From Candidatus Wallbacteria bacterium (GTDB lineage Bacteria; Muiribacteriota; UBA6191; JACPRK01): a stretch of DNA of 64,000 nucleotides. The notes under the pieces are model-generated. The model was not told where the DNA came from. It saw only the letters and a program-made list of their open reading frames with translations, and searched no databases. The DNA lies in assembly GCA_016190005.1 (NCBI GenBank), contig JACPRK010000128.1, positions 1 to 64,000 of the forward strand, in the 5' to 3' direction. Shown here piece after piece: positions 39,901-48,345 of the stretch (position 1 is its first letter; each line of letters starts with the position of its first letter). Made by a program: the position numbers and the translations under genes.

Positions 39901-42900
39901 CTAATCCCGATCGGGCTTCGCCGGCATCAGCCGCCGGAGGAGCCGGCTGTTGGCGATGTCGTCGAAGATCGAGTAGGCCACCGGCGTCATCAGCAGCGTG
40001 ATGAGCAGGCAGAGCATCTGCCCGCCGATAACCACGATCGCCATCGCGCGCCGGCTGCCCGAGCCCGGGCCGGTGCCGAGCGCCATCGGGATCATCCCGG
40101 CCACCAGCGTGAGCGTGGTCATCAGAATGGGCCGCAGCCGCGTCTTGTTCGACTCCATCAGCGCGTCGTGGCGCTCCGTGCCGCGTGCGCGCAGGGTGTT
40201 GGCGTAATCGACCTGAAGGATCGAGTTCTTCTTCACGATCCCGAACAGCATGAAGAGCCCGAGGATGCTGGAGAGGTGCATCCGCTCCCCGGCCAGCACG
40301 AGCGAGAGGATTCCGAACGGGATGCAGAGCGGCAGCGACAGGAGAATGGTGACCGGGTGCAGGAAGCTCTCGAACTGGGCCGCCAGGATCATGTAGACGA
40401 AGAGCGTGCTCAACGCCATCGCCATCAGGAAGCCGCCCACCATCTCACCCATCACCTTGCTGCGCCCCAGGTAGCCGTAGCTGTAGCCCGGCTCGAACTG
40501 CATCGTCCTCAGCTTCTCGTCCACCAGCGCCTGGGCATCGCCCAGGCCGATCCCCTGCAGGTTGGCGAAGATCGACACCTGCCGCTGCCGCCCGTAGCGC
40601 TCGATCTCGGTCGGCCCCTTGCCTTCCTCCACCTTGGCGATGGCGCCCAGCTTCACGAACCCGTCGCGCGCCTTGATCGAGAGATCCGCCACCGTCTGGG
40701 AGTCGCGCCGGAATCGCTCCTCCAAGCGCACCCGCACCTCGTACTCTTCGTTGCGCGCAGGGTCCTTGTACTTCGTCACCTGCTCCTCGTCGCCTCCCAC
40801 CAGCGTCCGCAACGTCGACGCCAGGTCCAGCAGATCTACCCCCAGAGAGGCCGCCCGGGAGCGGTCCGGCTCCACGCGCAGCTCCGGCTTGCCGAAGTTG
40901 AGCGACGTGTCCAGGTCGACCACGCCAGGGATGCCTTGCAGCGTCTGCTTGATCTCCTCGGCGTATTTGCGTAGCACCGCCAGGTTCGGCCCCCGGAAGG
41001 TGAGGTTCAGGTCGAGCTGCTTGAAGCCTCCGCCCGATAGCGCGGGCACCACGCTCACCGTCGGCCGCAACGCCGGGAAGTCCCTCTTGAGGAACTCCCG
41101 GGTGCTGCGCATCAAATCGAATTGCGAAACCTGCCGCTTCGCCAGGTCGCCCATTCCAACGTAGATCTGCCCCTCATTCATTCCGGCGCCGGCCGTCTCA
41201 CCGATCGTCACCAGCGTCACCTCGACATGCCCCAGCGCTTTCAGCTTCGCCTCGATCTCGGTGAGGATGCGGGAGGTCTCATGGATCGACGTCCCCTCCG
41301 GCGCCTTGACGTTGATCAGGAACTCCGACTGGTCGTCGAGCGGGATGAAGTCCTTGCCGACAAGCTTGAGCAACGGAACGGTCGACAGCACGCAGAGCGT
41401 GCCCACGATCACGACGGCCATGCGATGCCTGAGCGACCGCGCCAGCAGCCACAGATAAACGCCCTCCACCCGGCTGTGGAACCAATCCAACCGACCGGAG
41501 CCACCGTGTCCTTTGCCCGCAGCGGAGCGCCTCAGAAAGCGGGAGCACATCATCGGAGTCAGCGTGAAGCTGATCAACATGCTCACCAGGATCGCGAAGG
41601 TCATGGTGAGACCGAACGTCTTGAAAAAGCGCCCGATGATGCCCGGCATGAACGCCACCGGCACGAAGATGACCACCAGCGAAAACGTCGTCGCCATCAC
41701 GGCCAGCGCGATCTCCCGCGTTCCTTCCCGGGCGGCCGTCATCGGCCCGGAACCCTTTTCGTCGATGTGGCGGAAGATGTTCTCCAGCACGACGATCGCG
41801 TCGTCGATGACCAGCCCGACGGCCAACGCCAGCGCCAGGAGCGACATCTGGTCGAGCGTGAAGCCCGCGTAGCGCATCAGTGAAAACGTGCTGATCACCG
41901 ACGTGGGAATGGCGACCGCGGCGATGACCGTCGAGCGAAGATTGCCCAGGAACAGGAGCACGATCAGGCTGGCCAGCACCGCCCCGAGCACCAGGTGCTC
42001 CATCACCGCGTGGAACGACGCCACGATGAACCGGGACTGGTCCCGCACCGTCGACAGCGTCACCTGGGCCGGAACGATCGACCGCAGCTCCTCGAGTCGG
42101 CGCCGCACGGCCTCCACCACCTGCACGGTGTTCGTCCCCGACTGCTTCTGCACGATGAGGGCCACAGCGTTCACCCCGTTCAAGCGCGCCATGGTCCGAA
42201 GCTCCTGCTGGGCATCCGACACCGTCGCCAGGTCCTCGATGCGGATGAGCGTGCCGCCGACCTCGCGCACGATCACCTTGCGGAAGTCCTCCACCCGCTC
42301 CACCCGGCCGATGGTGCGCAGCACCATGTCCCGCGGCCCCATTTCGACCAGCCCGCCCGGGATCTCCAGGTTCTGCCGCGCCAGGGCCGACTTGACGTCG
42401 GCGGGCGTCACACCCAGCGCCCTGAGCTGGTTGGCATCGAGCGCGACATGGACCTCCCGCTCCCGGCCGCCAATCATGTTCACTTGCCCCACGCCCGCCA
42501 CCGACTCGATCTGCTCCTTGATCCTCTTCTTGGCGAACTCCGTCAGCTCCTTGGGAGCCCACGGCGCCGCGACGACCACCGTGATGACCGGCGCCGCCGA
42601 GGGATCGAACTTCTCGATGATGGGCGGGTCGACGCCGTCCGGAAGCTTGGCCAGCACCCGGCCGACCCGGTCCCGAACGTCCTGCGCGCAATCCGAGGGG
42701 TCCCGGTTCAGCTTGAAGACGACCACGACCTGGGAAAGGCCCTCGAAGCTCTGGCTGCGCAGCTCGTCGATCCCCTCGACGGTGTTGACAGCCTCCTCGA
42801 TCACCTTCGTGATCTGCGTCTCGACCTCCTCCGGTCCGGACCCCGGAGACCGAGTCGTGACGACGATGTTCGGCAGATCGACCTTCGGGAAGAGGTCGAC

Positions 42901-42999
42901 GCCCAGGTCCTTGTAGCTGAAGGCGCCGAGCACCACCAGCGCCGAGACCAGCATCGTGGCGAAGACGGGCCGCTGGATGCAGATGTCCGAGAGACTCAT
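39901..42999 (-). CDS. RND-family multidrug efflux transporter (AcrB/HAE1-type)
   Basis: The ATG at 42999 is used (MSLSDICIQRPVFATMLVSA) and overlaps the MFP stop by 4 bp. The longer frame to 43149 was rejected. The 1032-residue protein shows the RND layout of 12 transmembrane helices and two large periplasmic loops. The proton-relay Asp pair is in LAVGLVIDDAIVVLENIFRH. Other family blocks are ARLNGVNAVALIVQKQSGTN and KKNSILQVDYANTLRARGT. It should pump drugs or lipophilic compounds with the membrane-fusion protein encoded just upstream. An outer-membrane channel (TolC) gene is not in the window. Confidence 0.96.
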   Translation of the reverse strand: MSLSDICIQRPVFATMLVSALVVLGAFSYKDLGVDLFPKVDLPNIVVTTRSPGSGPEEVETQITKVIEEAVNTVEGIDELRSQSFEGLSQVVVVFKLNRDPSDCAQDVRDRVGRVLAKLPDGVDPPIIEKFDPSAAPVITVVVAAPWAPKELTEFAKKRIKEQIESVAGVGQVNMIGGREREVHVALDANQLRALGVTPADVKSALARQNLEIPGGLVEMGPRDMVLRTIGRVERVEDFRKVIVREVGGTLIRIEDLATVSDAQQELRTMARLNGVNAVALIVQKQSGTNTVQVVEAVRRRLEELRSIVPAQVTLSTVRDQSRFIVASFHAVMEHLVLGAVLASLIVLLFLGNLRSTVIAAVAIPTSVISTFSLMRYAGFTLDQMSLLALALAVGLVIDDAIVVLENIFRHIDEKGSGPMTAAREGTREIALAVMATTFSLVVIFVPVAFMPGIIGRFFKTFGLTMTFAILVSMLISFTLTPMMCSRFLRRSAAGKGHGGSGRLDWFHSRVEGVYLWLLARSLRHRMAVVIVGTLCVLSTVPLLKLVGKDFIPLDDQSEFLINVKAPEGTSIHETSRILTEIEAKLKALGHVEVTLVTIGETAGAGMNEGQIYVGMGDLAKRQVSQFDLMRSTREFLKRDFPALRPTVSVVPALSGGGFKQLDLNLTFRGPNLAVLRKYAEEIKQTLQGIPGVVDLDTSLNFGKPELRVEPDRSRAASLGVDLLDLASTLRTLVGGDEEQVTKYKDPARNEEYEVRVRLEERFRRDSQTVADLSIKARDGFVKLGAIAKVEEGKGPTEIERYGRQRQVSIFANLQGIGLGDAQALVDEKLRTMQFEPGYSYGYLGRSKVMGEMVGGFLMAMALSTLFVYMILAAQFESFLHPVTILLSLPLCIPFGILSLVLAGERMHLSSILGLFMLFGIVKKNSILQVDYANTLRARGTERHDALMESNKTRLRPILMTTLTLVAGMIPMALGTGPGSGSRRAMAIVVIGGQMLCLLITLLMTPVAYSIFDDIANSRLLRRLMPAKPDRD

Positions 43000-44123
43000 G
43001 GGCGGTCCTGGGCCGGGCGAGCCGGTTCGCGCGGGTCCGGAATCGCAGACCGCGAGGTCGGAGCCGAGCTCGACGCCGAACGCGACCCGATGCCAGGAAG
43101 ACGGCCGGCCAGCGTCTCGGCGGCCGAACCTGCGGCCGTGGCGGCGCAATCGACCTGGGCCATCACGAACATCCCAGGCAAGAGCCGCACGCTCGGGTTG
43201 GGGACTTCCAGCTCGAGCTTTCCCGAGCGAGTCTTCGGATCGACGTAGGGGTAGAGGTTGCTGACGGTTGCCGGAAAGGAGCTCCCCGGTGCGGCCTGCA
43301 CCGACAGGCGCGCGGCGGCCCCCAGCCTCACGTACGGCATCTCCTTCTCGGGGATGTCGAGCACGGCCTTGAGAGTCCGGATGTTCGAGTAGACCGCCAG
43401 GGCGGAGGCCTGGGGGGAGCTCGCGGCAAGGACGTAGGCGCCCTCGTCCACCAGGCGCTGGCCGATGCCCCCGTCGAACGGAGCGCGCACCCGAGTGTAG
43501 GAGAGCCTGAGCTCGGCCCGATTCAGCTCGGCGCGCGCGCGCTCGACTTCGGCCTTCTGGGCCCGCCGCTCTTCCAGTCGAGGACCGGCAGTGACCAGCG
43601 CGAGGGACTTTCTGGCGCCCACCAGCCTGGCCTCGGCCACCTCGAAGTCCCGCCGTGCGTTGTCGAGCTCGGCCTGCGAAATCGCCTTCTTGCCGAAGAG
43701 GTTCGTCAGGCGATCCAGGTTCATTCGCGCTGTGTTCAAGACGGCTTCGGCACCGGTCACCTCGGAAGCTGCGCGCACACGCTCCTCCGCGCGCCCACCG
43801 GCCTCCATTGCCGCCAGGTGCGATTCGACCGACTCGAGCTTGGCGCGCGCCTCCTCAACATCGAGCTCGTACTCGGCGGGGTCGATCTCGGCGAGCACGT
43901 CTCCGGTCTTGTAGGGCCAGTTCTCGCGGAACGCGAGCTTCACGATGACGCCCGAGACGCGGCTGTAGACGCGCACCGCTTCCCTGGGCGAGAGCTCTCC
44001 GGAGAGGTGCAGCACCCGCGTGCGACGGGCACTTTCCGGCTCCTGGGCTGCGAGCCCGTGCGCCGCCGCCAGGGCGAGAACCATGGTCAGAAGACGGGTT
44101 GCAAGACGAGTCACGGGGTTCAT
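42996..44123 (-). CDS. RND efflux membrane-fusion (periplasmic adaptor) protein
   Basis: The 375-residue protein has an N-terminal signal sequence (RLLTMVLALAAAHGLAAQEP). The adaptor architecture follows: lipoyl/barrel strands (VYSRVSGVIVKLAFRENWPY), an alpha-helical hairpin (ARAKLESVESHLAAM ... ARRDFEVAEARLVGARKSL), the second lipoyl half (YTRVRAPFDGGIGQRLVDEG) and a beta-barrel (LGAAARLSVQAAP). The C-terminal Ser/Pro-rich tail (SSAPTSRSAIPDPREPARP) is atypical. The ATG at 44123 overlaps the TetR stop and its stop overlaps the pump start, so the three genes are a coupled operon. Confidence 0.92.
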   Translation of the reverse strand: MNPVTRLATRLLTMVLALAAAHGLAAQEPESARRTRVLHLSGELSPREAVRVYSRVSGVIVKLAFRENWPYKTGDVLAEIDPAEYELDVEEARAKLESVESHLAAMEAGGRAEERVRAASEVTGAEAVLNTARMNLDRLTNLFGKKAISQAELDNARRDFEVAEARLVGARKSLALVTAGPRLEERRAQKAEVERARAELNRAELRLSYTRVRAPFDGGIGQRLVDEGAYVLAASSPQASALAVYSNIRTLKAVLDIPEKEMPYVRLGAAARLSVQAAPGSSFPATVSNLYPYVDPKTRSGKLELEVPNPSVRLLPGMFVMAQVDCAATAAGSAAETLAGRLPGIGSRSASSSAPTSRSAIPDPREPARPAQDRP

Positions 44124-44722
44124 CTCCTAGGAGGCACCGGTTCGAGGGCCCTCAAGAGCAGTTGGTAGTGGTACTCCGCAGCTTCCAGGAAGACGTTGTC
44201 GCTCATCGGCTTCTGGAAGTAGACGCGCTCCTGCAGGAACAGAGTGGTCGGAACCGAATGGAGGGCCAGCGAGGTCGCCCGGATATCGAGGTCGGGGCGG
44301 AAGACGCCCTTGTCGACGCCGCTCTGGAGGATGCCCTGAAGCGTGTCGAGCCAGCGCCTGAACCCGGCAGGGATAGCGGACTTTCGGGAAAGGCCGTGCT
44401 GGCGCTGGCAGACAATGATGATGTCCCGGAACCGGCAGGCGAAGTGAGCGTGCTGCCTCAGGACGGCCAGCAGCTTCTCGCGGGGAGAGTCGACCAGGCG
44501 GACGGCCTCTTCGATGTCCCGGAAGAGCTGCTCTCCCTTCTCGGAGATGATCGCCTCGATGATCTCGTCCTTCTTCCGGAAGTACCTGAAGAGCGTGGCC
44601 TCGGCGACGCCGGCCGCGACGGCGATCTCGCGGGTCCTGAGCGAGGCGAACTCGCGCTTTGCCAAGAGCTTGGCGGTGGCGGCGAGCACGGCGTCCCGGG
44701 TCGATTCGGAGAGTTTGCGCAT
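44120..44722 (-). CDS. TetR/AcrR-family transcriptional repressor of the efflux operon
   Basis: The 200-residue protein has a TetR N-terminal helix-turn-helix (LAKREFASLRTREIAVAAGV and AEATLFRYFRKKDEIIEAII) and an all-helical ligand-binding C-terminus. It is the first gene of the operon, followed by the adaptor and pump with 4-bp overlaps, a typical arrangement for self-regulated RND operons. The likely regulation is repression of its own operon through the operator overlapping the promoter upstream, relieved by pump substrates. Inducer is unknown. Confidence 0.93.
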   Translation of the reverse strand: MRKLSESTRDAVLAATAKLLAKREFASLRTREIAVAAGVAEATLFRYFRKKDEIIEAIISEKGEQLFRDIEEAVRLVDSPREKLLAVLRQHAHFACRFRDIIIVCQRQHGLSRKSAIPAGFRRWLDTLQGILQSGVDKGVFRPDLDIRATSLALHSVPTTLFLQERVYFQKPMSDNVFLEAAEYHYQLLLRALEPVPPRR

Positions 44723-44750
44723 TTGTTATCCGGATTTGTAACTTTCTTAA

Positions 44751-44768
44751 CGATAGTATCAGCTATCG
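44751..44768. promoter_or_regulatory. palindromic operator candidate for the TetR repressor
   Basis: CGATAG (44751-44756) and CTATCG (44763-44768) form a perfect 6-bp inverted repeat with a 6-bp spacer that covers the -10 element. Placement suits direct repression; binding is inferred. Confidence 0.5.
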
Positions 44769-44781
44769 ATATTCAAGTCAA
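44753..44781 (-). promoter_or_regulatory. sigma-70-type promoter of the TetR-MFP-RND operon
   Basis: On the minus strand TTGACT (44781-44776) and TACTAT (44758-44753) are separated by 17 bp, a good consensus match, placing the start about 24 nt before the TetR ATG at 44722. Confidence 0.6.
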
Positions 44782-44893
44782 CGCCCCGTGTCCGGACGGG
44801 TGCGCGGGCCGTGGCGCTCGCTGGAAGCGTGGGTATACTCAAGCTAGCGCCTGGACATCGGACGCCCCGGGCGCGTGCGGTCACGACGACCAC

Positions 44894-44900
44894 AGGAGGT
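44894..44900 (+). promoter_or_regulatory. Shine-Dalgarno deciding the GTG start at 44907
   Basis: AGGAGGT ends 6 bp before GTG 44907, supporting this start over an upstream ATG-like frame at 44811 that lies within the divergent region. Confidence 0.7.
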
Positions 44901-44906
44901 GGTGCG

Positions 44907-45965
44907 GTGGACTCTGGGCTCGAAGGATGCTTGCAGGACTTTCGGTCGATGGACGCCTCGGTGAGGCTCGCGGCGCTGGCCCGGATGGAGAGGCTGGATG
45001 ACCCGCGGGTCACGAAGGCGCTCGAGGCGTTGGCCAACGACCCGAACCTGCACGTCGCCCAGCGCGTGCGCGAGGTGCTGACGGCCCGGTCGGGCGAAGC
45101 ATTTCGACGCGGCTCGGCCGCTCCCGAGCTGGGGAAGATGGGTCAGTTCGACTACTGGCGCGAGGCCGCGCGGCTGCTGGCGCGGCATCCCGTCCCGCTC
45201 ATCGGGACCGCGGTGGCCACGATGGTCGTGGTACCGATGCTCGTTGCCACGCTGCTCTTCGCCTTCCGCCAGGACGACGCCGGCTGGCTGGTCCTGGCCA
45301 GCTTCGTCATGATGGATTCCGAGAGCGAGCCGGCCGTTTCAGCGGGCGCGCGCACGCTCTATCCACTGCTCGAGCAGCCGCTGGGATTGCTCTTGATGGC
45401 GCTGACGGCCAGCCTGCAGGCGTGGGTCGTCAGCCGAATCTACCTGGGCGCGCCGGTGGGGCTCTCCTCGGCCCTGGCGTTCGGCGCCAGCCGGCTAGCG
45501 GCGCTCGCCCATACGCTCGCCGTCTACCTGCTCGTCTCGCTGGCCCCCGCAGGCATCGCCGTGGCCATCGCCATCGGCCTTTCGCCCGATGGCAACACGC
45601 GCGTGCCCGATGCGCTCTTCGGGGCCCTGGCCGTGGGCGGCATCCTGGCCTTTGCGTTCCTTGCCTTGCGCTACAACCTCGCCACGCTCTGCTGTGCCAC
45701 GGAGGGCATCCGAGGCTGGGCGGCCTGCCGCCGGGCCGGCAAGCTCTTCGGCGGCTCCTGGCGGCGCGTGCTGGTCTTCTCGCTGTCGACTCTTCCGCTT
45801 CCCATCGCCTACTCGCTCTTGACCATCCTGGGCGACATCAACAGCGACCTGGCCCACCTGCTCTTCTTCGTGCCCTACGGCGCCCTGTGTGGCGCGGCCC
45901 AGGTGCTCCTCTACTACGATGTCGTCGCCCGGCACCCCGGCAGCCCGCCGGCAGCCGGCAGGTGA
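44907..45965 (+). CDS. polytopic membrane protein with N-terminal HEAT-like segment
   Basis: The GTG at 44907 is supported by AGGAGGT six bases upstream. The 352-residue protein begins with about 75 residues of HEAT-like helices (DASVRLAALARMERLDDPRV). Around six or seven transmembrane helices follow, such as PLIGTAVATMVVVPMLVATL, LAVYLLVSLAPAGIAVAIAI and LFGALAVGGILAFAFLALRY. The combination of HEAT and membrane domains is unusual, and the function is unknown. It is divergent from the TetR operon and precedes the GT-C gene tail to tail. Membrane helix topology suggests a transporter or flippase-like fold, but no motif confirms this. Confidence 0.6.
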   Translation: MDSGLEGCLQDFRSMDASVRLAALARMERLDDPRVTKALEALANDPNLHVAQRVREVLTARSGEAFRRGSAAPELGKMGQFDYWREAARLLARHPVPLIGTAVATMVVVPMLVATLLFAFRQDDAGWLVLASFVMMDSESEPAVSAGARTLYPLLEQPLGLLLMALTASLQAWVVSRIYLGAPVGLSSALAFGASRLAALAHTLAVYLLVSLAPAGIAVAIAIGLSPDGNTRVPDALFGALAVGGILAFAFLALRYNLATLCCATEGIRGWAACRRAGKLFGGSWRRVLVFSLSTLPLPIAYSLLTILGDINSDLAHLLFFVPYGALCGAAQVLLYYDVVARHPGSPPAAGR

Positions 45966-45977
45966 GCCGGAACTCGA

Positions 45978-47417
45978 TCACGCACCCGGTGCGGTCTCTT
46001 CCGCCGGTCGCGCGCCGAAGGGCGACTCTTCGGTGGGTTCTGTGGCGGTTCTAGGAACGAACAGGACCACGAACCAGACGAGTCCTCCGAGCCACGGAAG
46101 CATCGACGTCGCCGCGGTCACGGTCAGGGTCGCGGCGTGCGACCCGGTCAGCAACCGGAGCACATGGAAGGCGTGGTAACCTCCGTCCAGGACCCATACC
46201 CACAGACCATTGGCCATCACGAACCAGCAGGCCAGTGGCGAGAAGTCCAGCATCAGTACCGCTGGCAGCGCCCATGTCGTGTACTGGGTCGCAAACGAAA
46301 TCGAGACCGTGGAGAAAAGCAGGTACGCGCCGACCAATTGCCGCACACGGTCCCGGCTATTGCGCGTCCACCAGTAGAAGAGAAGCAGCGAAACGAGCGG
46401 GATCGACTTGCGGGCTCTGTCGAAGTCGAGTTTGGGGACGGCTCGGGCAATCGCTGGCGAGGCTTCCGTCGCGGCACGGAACAGTCCGCCCGGTCCCCAG
46501 TGCAGGTTGGCCGTCGGGTAGCGCATGTTCGACCTGAGCATGTTCATCCGGTCGCCGGGAACAAAAAGGAAGCTGACCGCGGTCAAGAGCACTCCCATCC
46601 AGACGGCTGCGCGCACGCGGCGGCCCCAGCCGTCGAGGCCGAGCAATGCGGGGGGCACCAGCATCAGCGGCCAGTTCTTGATGTACACGGCCAGCGCAGC
46701 CAGGCTGCCAGCGCCGAAGATCCGGTCGCGACACCCGCTCGTGGCCACCAGCAACGCTGCGAAGAGGGCTGCGGCACCCAGCGGATCGTATTGGCCATGG
46801 ACGCCCGTGATCATCAGCGAAAGCGGATTCACCGCCATCAACAGCGACCTGCGCAGGCGAAGAGTCCCGCCCTTGGCCGCTCCACCCGTCGCCCACCAAA
46901 GCATGGCGATCGTCGCGAGATCGCCCGCGATCGACGGAAACTTCATCAAGAAGTGGTAGGAGAACCCCGTTGCCTGGGACAACCACTGAGAGGCCGTGGT
47001 CAGATAGGCAACGCCGGGCAGATAGAAGTAGACCTTCTGTTCGGGGCGGTACACGTCCAGGCCCGAGAGGATGTCCAGCGCTTCGGTCTGAAAGGTCCTG
47101 ACGTCCTCGGTGCCGTAGATGAGGGCCGCCAGGAGCAGCCGCAGGATGGCCGCGAGCACCACTACCAGCAGCAGCGGGCTCGGCGTGCGCTCCAGCAGCG
47201 GCACGGGCCACGGCCGTTCGGAGCGTAGCAGCGCCCAGCTCGTGCGGAAGGACGCCAGCCCCAAGCAGACCATCAGCCCAAAGCCGATGTAGGTGATCCG
47301 ATGGTCGTGGGGCCAGTAGTGGTCCCGGAAGATCGTCGGTCCGTAGACGAAATCGACGGCGAACGGAAGGCCCAGCAGACCGCCCGCCAGCGCCGCGCCC
47401 GCGAATCGACGAACCAT
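45978..47417 (-). CDS. GT-C-type membrane glycosyltransferase
   Basis: The ATG at 47417 is used; a GTG at 47435 is an alternative. The 479-residue protein is strongly hydrophobic with about ten membrane helices and an N-terminal loop with acidic and aromatic residues (GLDVYRPEQKVYFYLPGVAY). The motif MITGVHGQYDPLGAAALFAA is typical of polyprenol-dependent GT-C glycosyltransferases. Such enzymes transfer sugars from polyprenyl-phosphate carriers at the membrane. It is convergent with the HEAT/membrane gene and lies beside the CDP-sugar operon, so it may contribute to the same surface glycan. Confidence 0.7.
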   Translation of the reverse strand: MVRRFAGAALAGGLLGLPFAVDFVYGPTIFRDHYWPHDHRITYIGFGLMVCLGLASFRTSWALLRSERPWPVPLLERTPSPLLLVVVLAAILRLLLAALIYGTEDVRTFQTEALDILSGLDVYRPEQKVYFYLPGVAYLTTASQWLSQATGFSYHFLMKFPSIAGDLATIAMLWWATGGAAKGGTLRLRRSLLMAVNPLSLMITGVHGQYDPLGAAALFAALLVATSGCRDRIFGAGSLAALAVYIKNWPLMLVPPALLGLDGWGRRVRAAVWMGVLLTAVSFLFVPGDRMNMLRSNMRYPTANLHWGPGGLFRAATEASPAIARAVPKLDFDRARKSIPLVSLLLFYWWTRNSRDRVRQLVGAYLLFSTVSISFATQYTTWALPAVLMLDFSPLACWFVMANGLWVWVLDGGYHAFHVLRLLTGSHAATLTVTAATSMLPWLGGLVWFVVLFVPRTATEPTEESPFGARPAEETAPGA

Positions 47418-47552
47418 GGCCGCGCATCGTAGCACCGAGCGCCCATGCGGTCAAGTTCGGGAGGCGCGTTTGACACACCGGAAGGCCCATGCTACAAAGG
47501 GCGCGCGGCCCGGTCCCAGGGCCCTTTCTCGCATGATGAGCTCGAGGGGAAC

Positions 47553-48326
47553 ATGAAGGTTGCCATCCTGGCCGGAGGCCTGGGGACGCGACTTCGCGAG
47601 GAGACCGAGTTTCGCCCCAAGCCGATGATCGAGATCGGGGGGCGGCCCATCCTCTGGCACATCATGAAGTCGTACGCCCACCACGGGCACACGGAGTTCG
47701 TGCTCTGCCTCGGGTTCAAGGGCGACGCCATCCGCCAGTACTTCACGACCTACGAGGTCCGCAACCGCGACATCACCGTCACGCTCGGCACAGGCGAGGT
47801 CCAGGTCCACGACACCCACTCCGAAGTGGGCTGGAAGATCACGCTGGCGGAGACCGGCGAGAAGACCATGACCGGCGGACGGCTCAGGCGCGTCGCTCGC
47901 TATGTCGGCAGCACCACCTTTCTGGCGACCTACGGCGATGGTGTGGCCGACGTCGACATCGGGGCGCTCCTCGAGTTCCACCGGCAGAGCGGCAAGCTGG
48001 CGACTGTCACCGCCGTGCGTCCCTCCTCCCGATTCGGGGAGCTGGCGATCGACGGCAGCGTCGCCACCGGCTTCCGCGAGAAGCCGCAGGTTCACGAAGG
48101 CTGGATCAACGGCGGGTTCTTCGTGTTCGAGCCAGCCGCGCTCGATCTCATCGAGGCCGACGACGAGACGCTGGAGAACGGACTGCTGACGAAGCTCACG
48201 GCCAGGCGAGAGCTAGCAGTCTACTGTCACAACGGCTTCTGGCAGTGCATGGACACCGCCCGAGAGATGGACCTGCTCAACGACCTCTGGCGCTCCGGCC
48301 GCGCCCCGTGGGCCGTCTGGCGCTAG
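47553..48326 (+). CDS. rfbF: glucose-1-phosphate cytidylyltransferase
   Basis: The ATG at 47553 is preceded by GAGGGGAA. The 257-residue protein has the nucleotidyltransferase signature AILAGGLGTRLREETEFRPKP and continues GGRPILWHIMKSY. Other family blocks are FLATYGDGVADVDI and WINGGFFVFEP. It matches the RfbF-type enzyme, which makes CDP-glucose from glucose-1-phosphate and CTP. It opens a seven-gene-style operon; the next gene encodes the CDP-glucose 4,6-dehydratase that consumes its product. The 127 bp upstream contain no clear promoter. Confidence 0.95.
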   Translation: MKVAILAGGLGTRLREETEFRPKPMIEIGGRPILWHIMKSYAHHGHTEFVLCLGFKGDAIRQYFTTYEVRNRDITVTLGTGEVQVHDTHSEVGWKITLAETGEKTMTGGRLRRVARYVGSTTFLATYGDGVADVDIGALLEFHRQSGKLATVTAVRPSSRFGELAIDGSVATGFREKPQVHEGWINGGFFVFEPAALDLIEADDETLENGLLTKLTARRELAVYCHNGFWQCMDTAREMDLLNDLWRSGRAPWAVWR

Positions 48327-48345
48327 GCAGGGCCATCCGAGCCAA

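Noticed and set aside
43000-43149. N-terminal extension of the RND pump
   Set aside because: RND proteins begin just before the first membrane helix; the ATG 42999 start (MSLSDICIQRP) is typical.
44834-44839. TATACT as a -10 for the gene at 44907
   Set aside because: No -35-like hexamer lies at 16-18 bp upstream, so the match alone is too weak to annotate.
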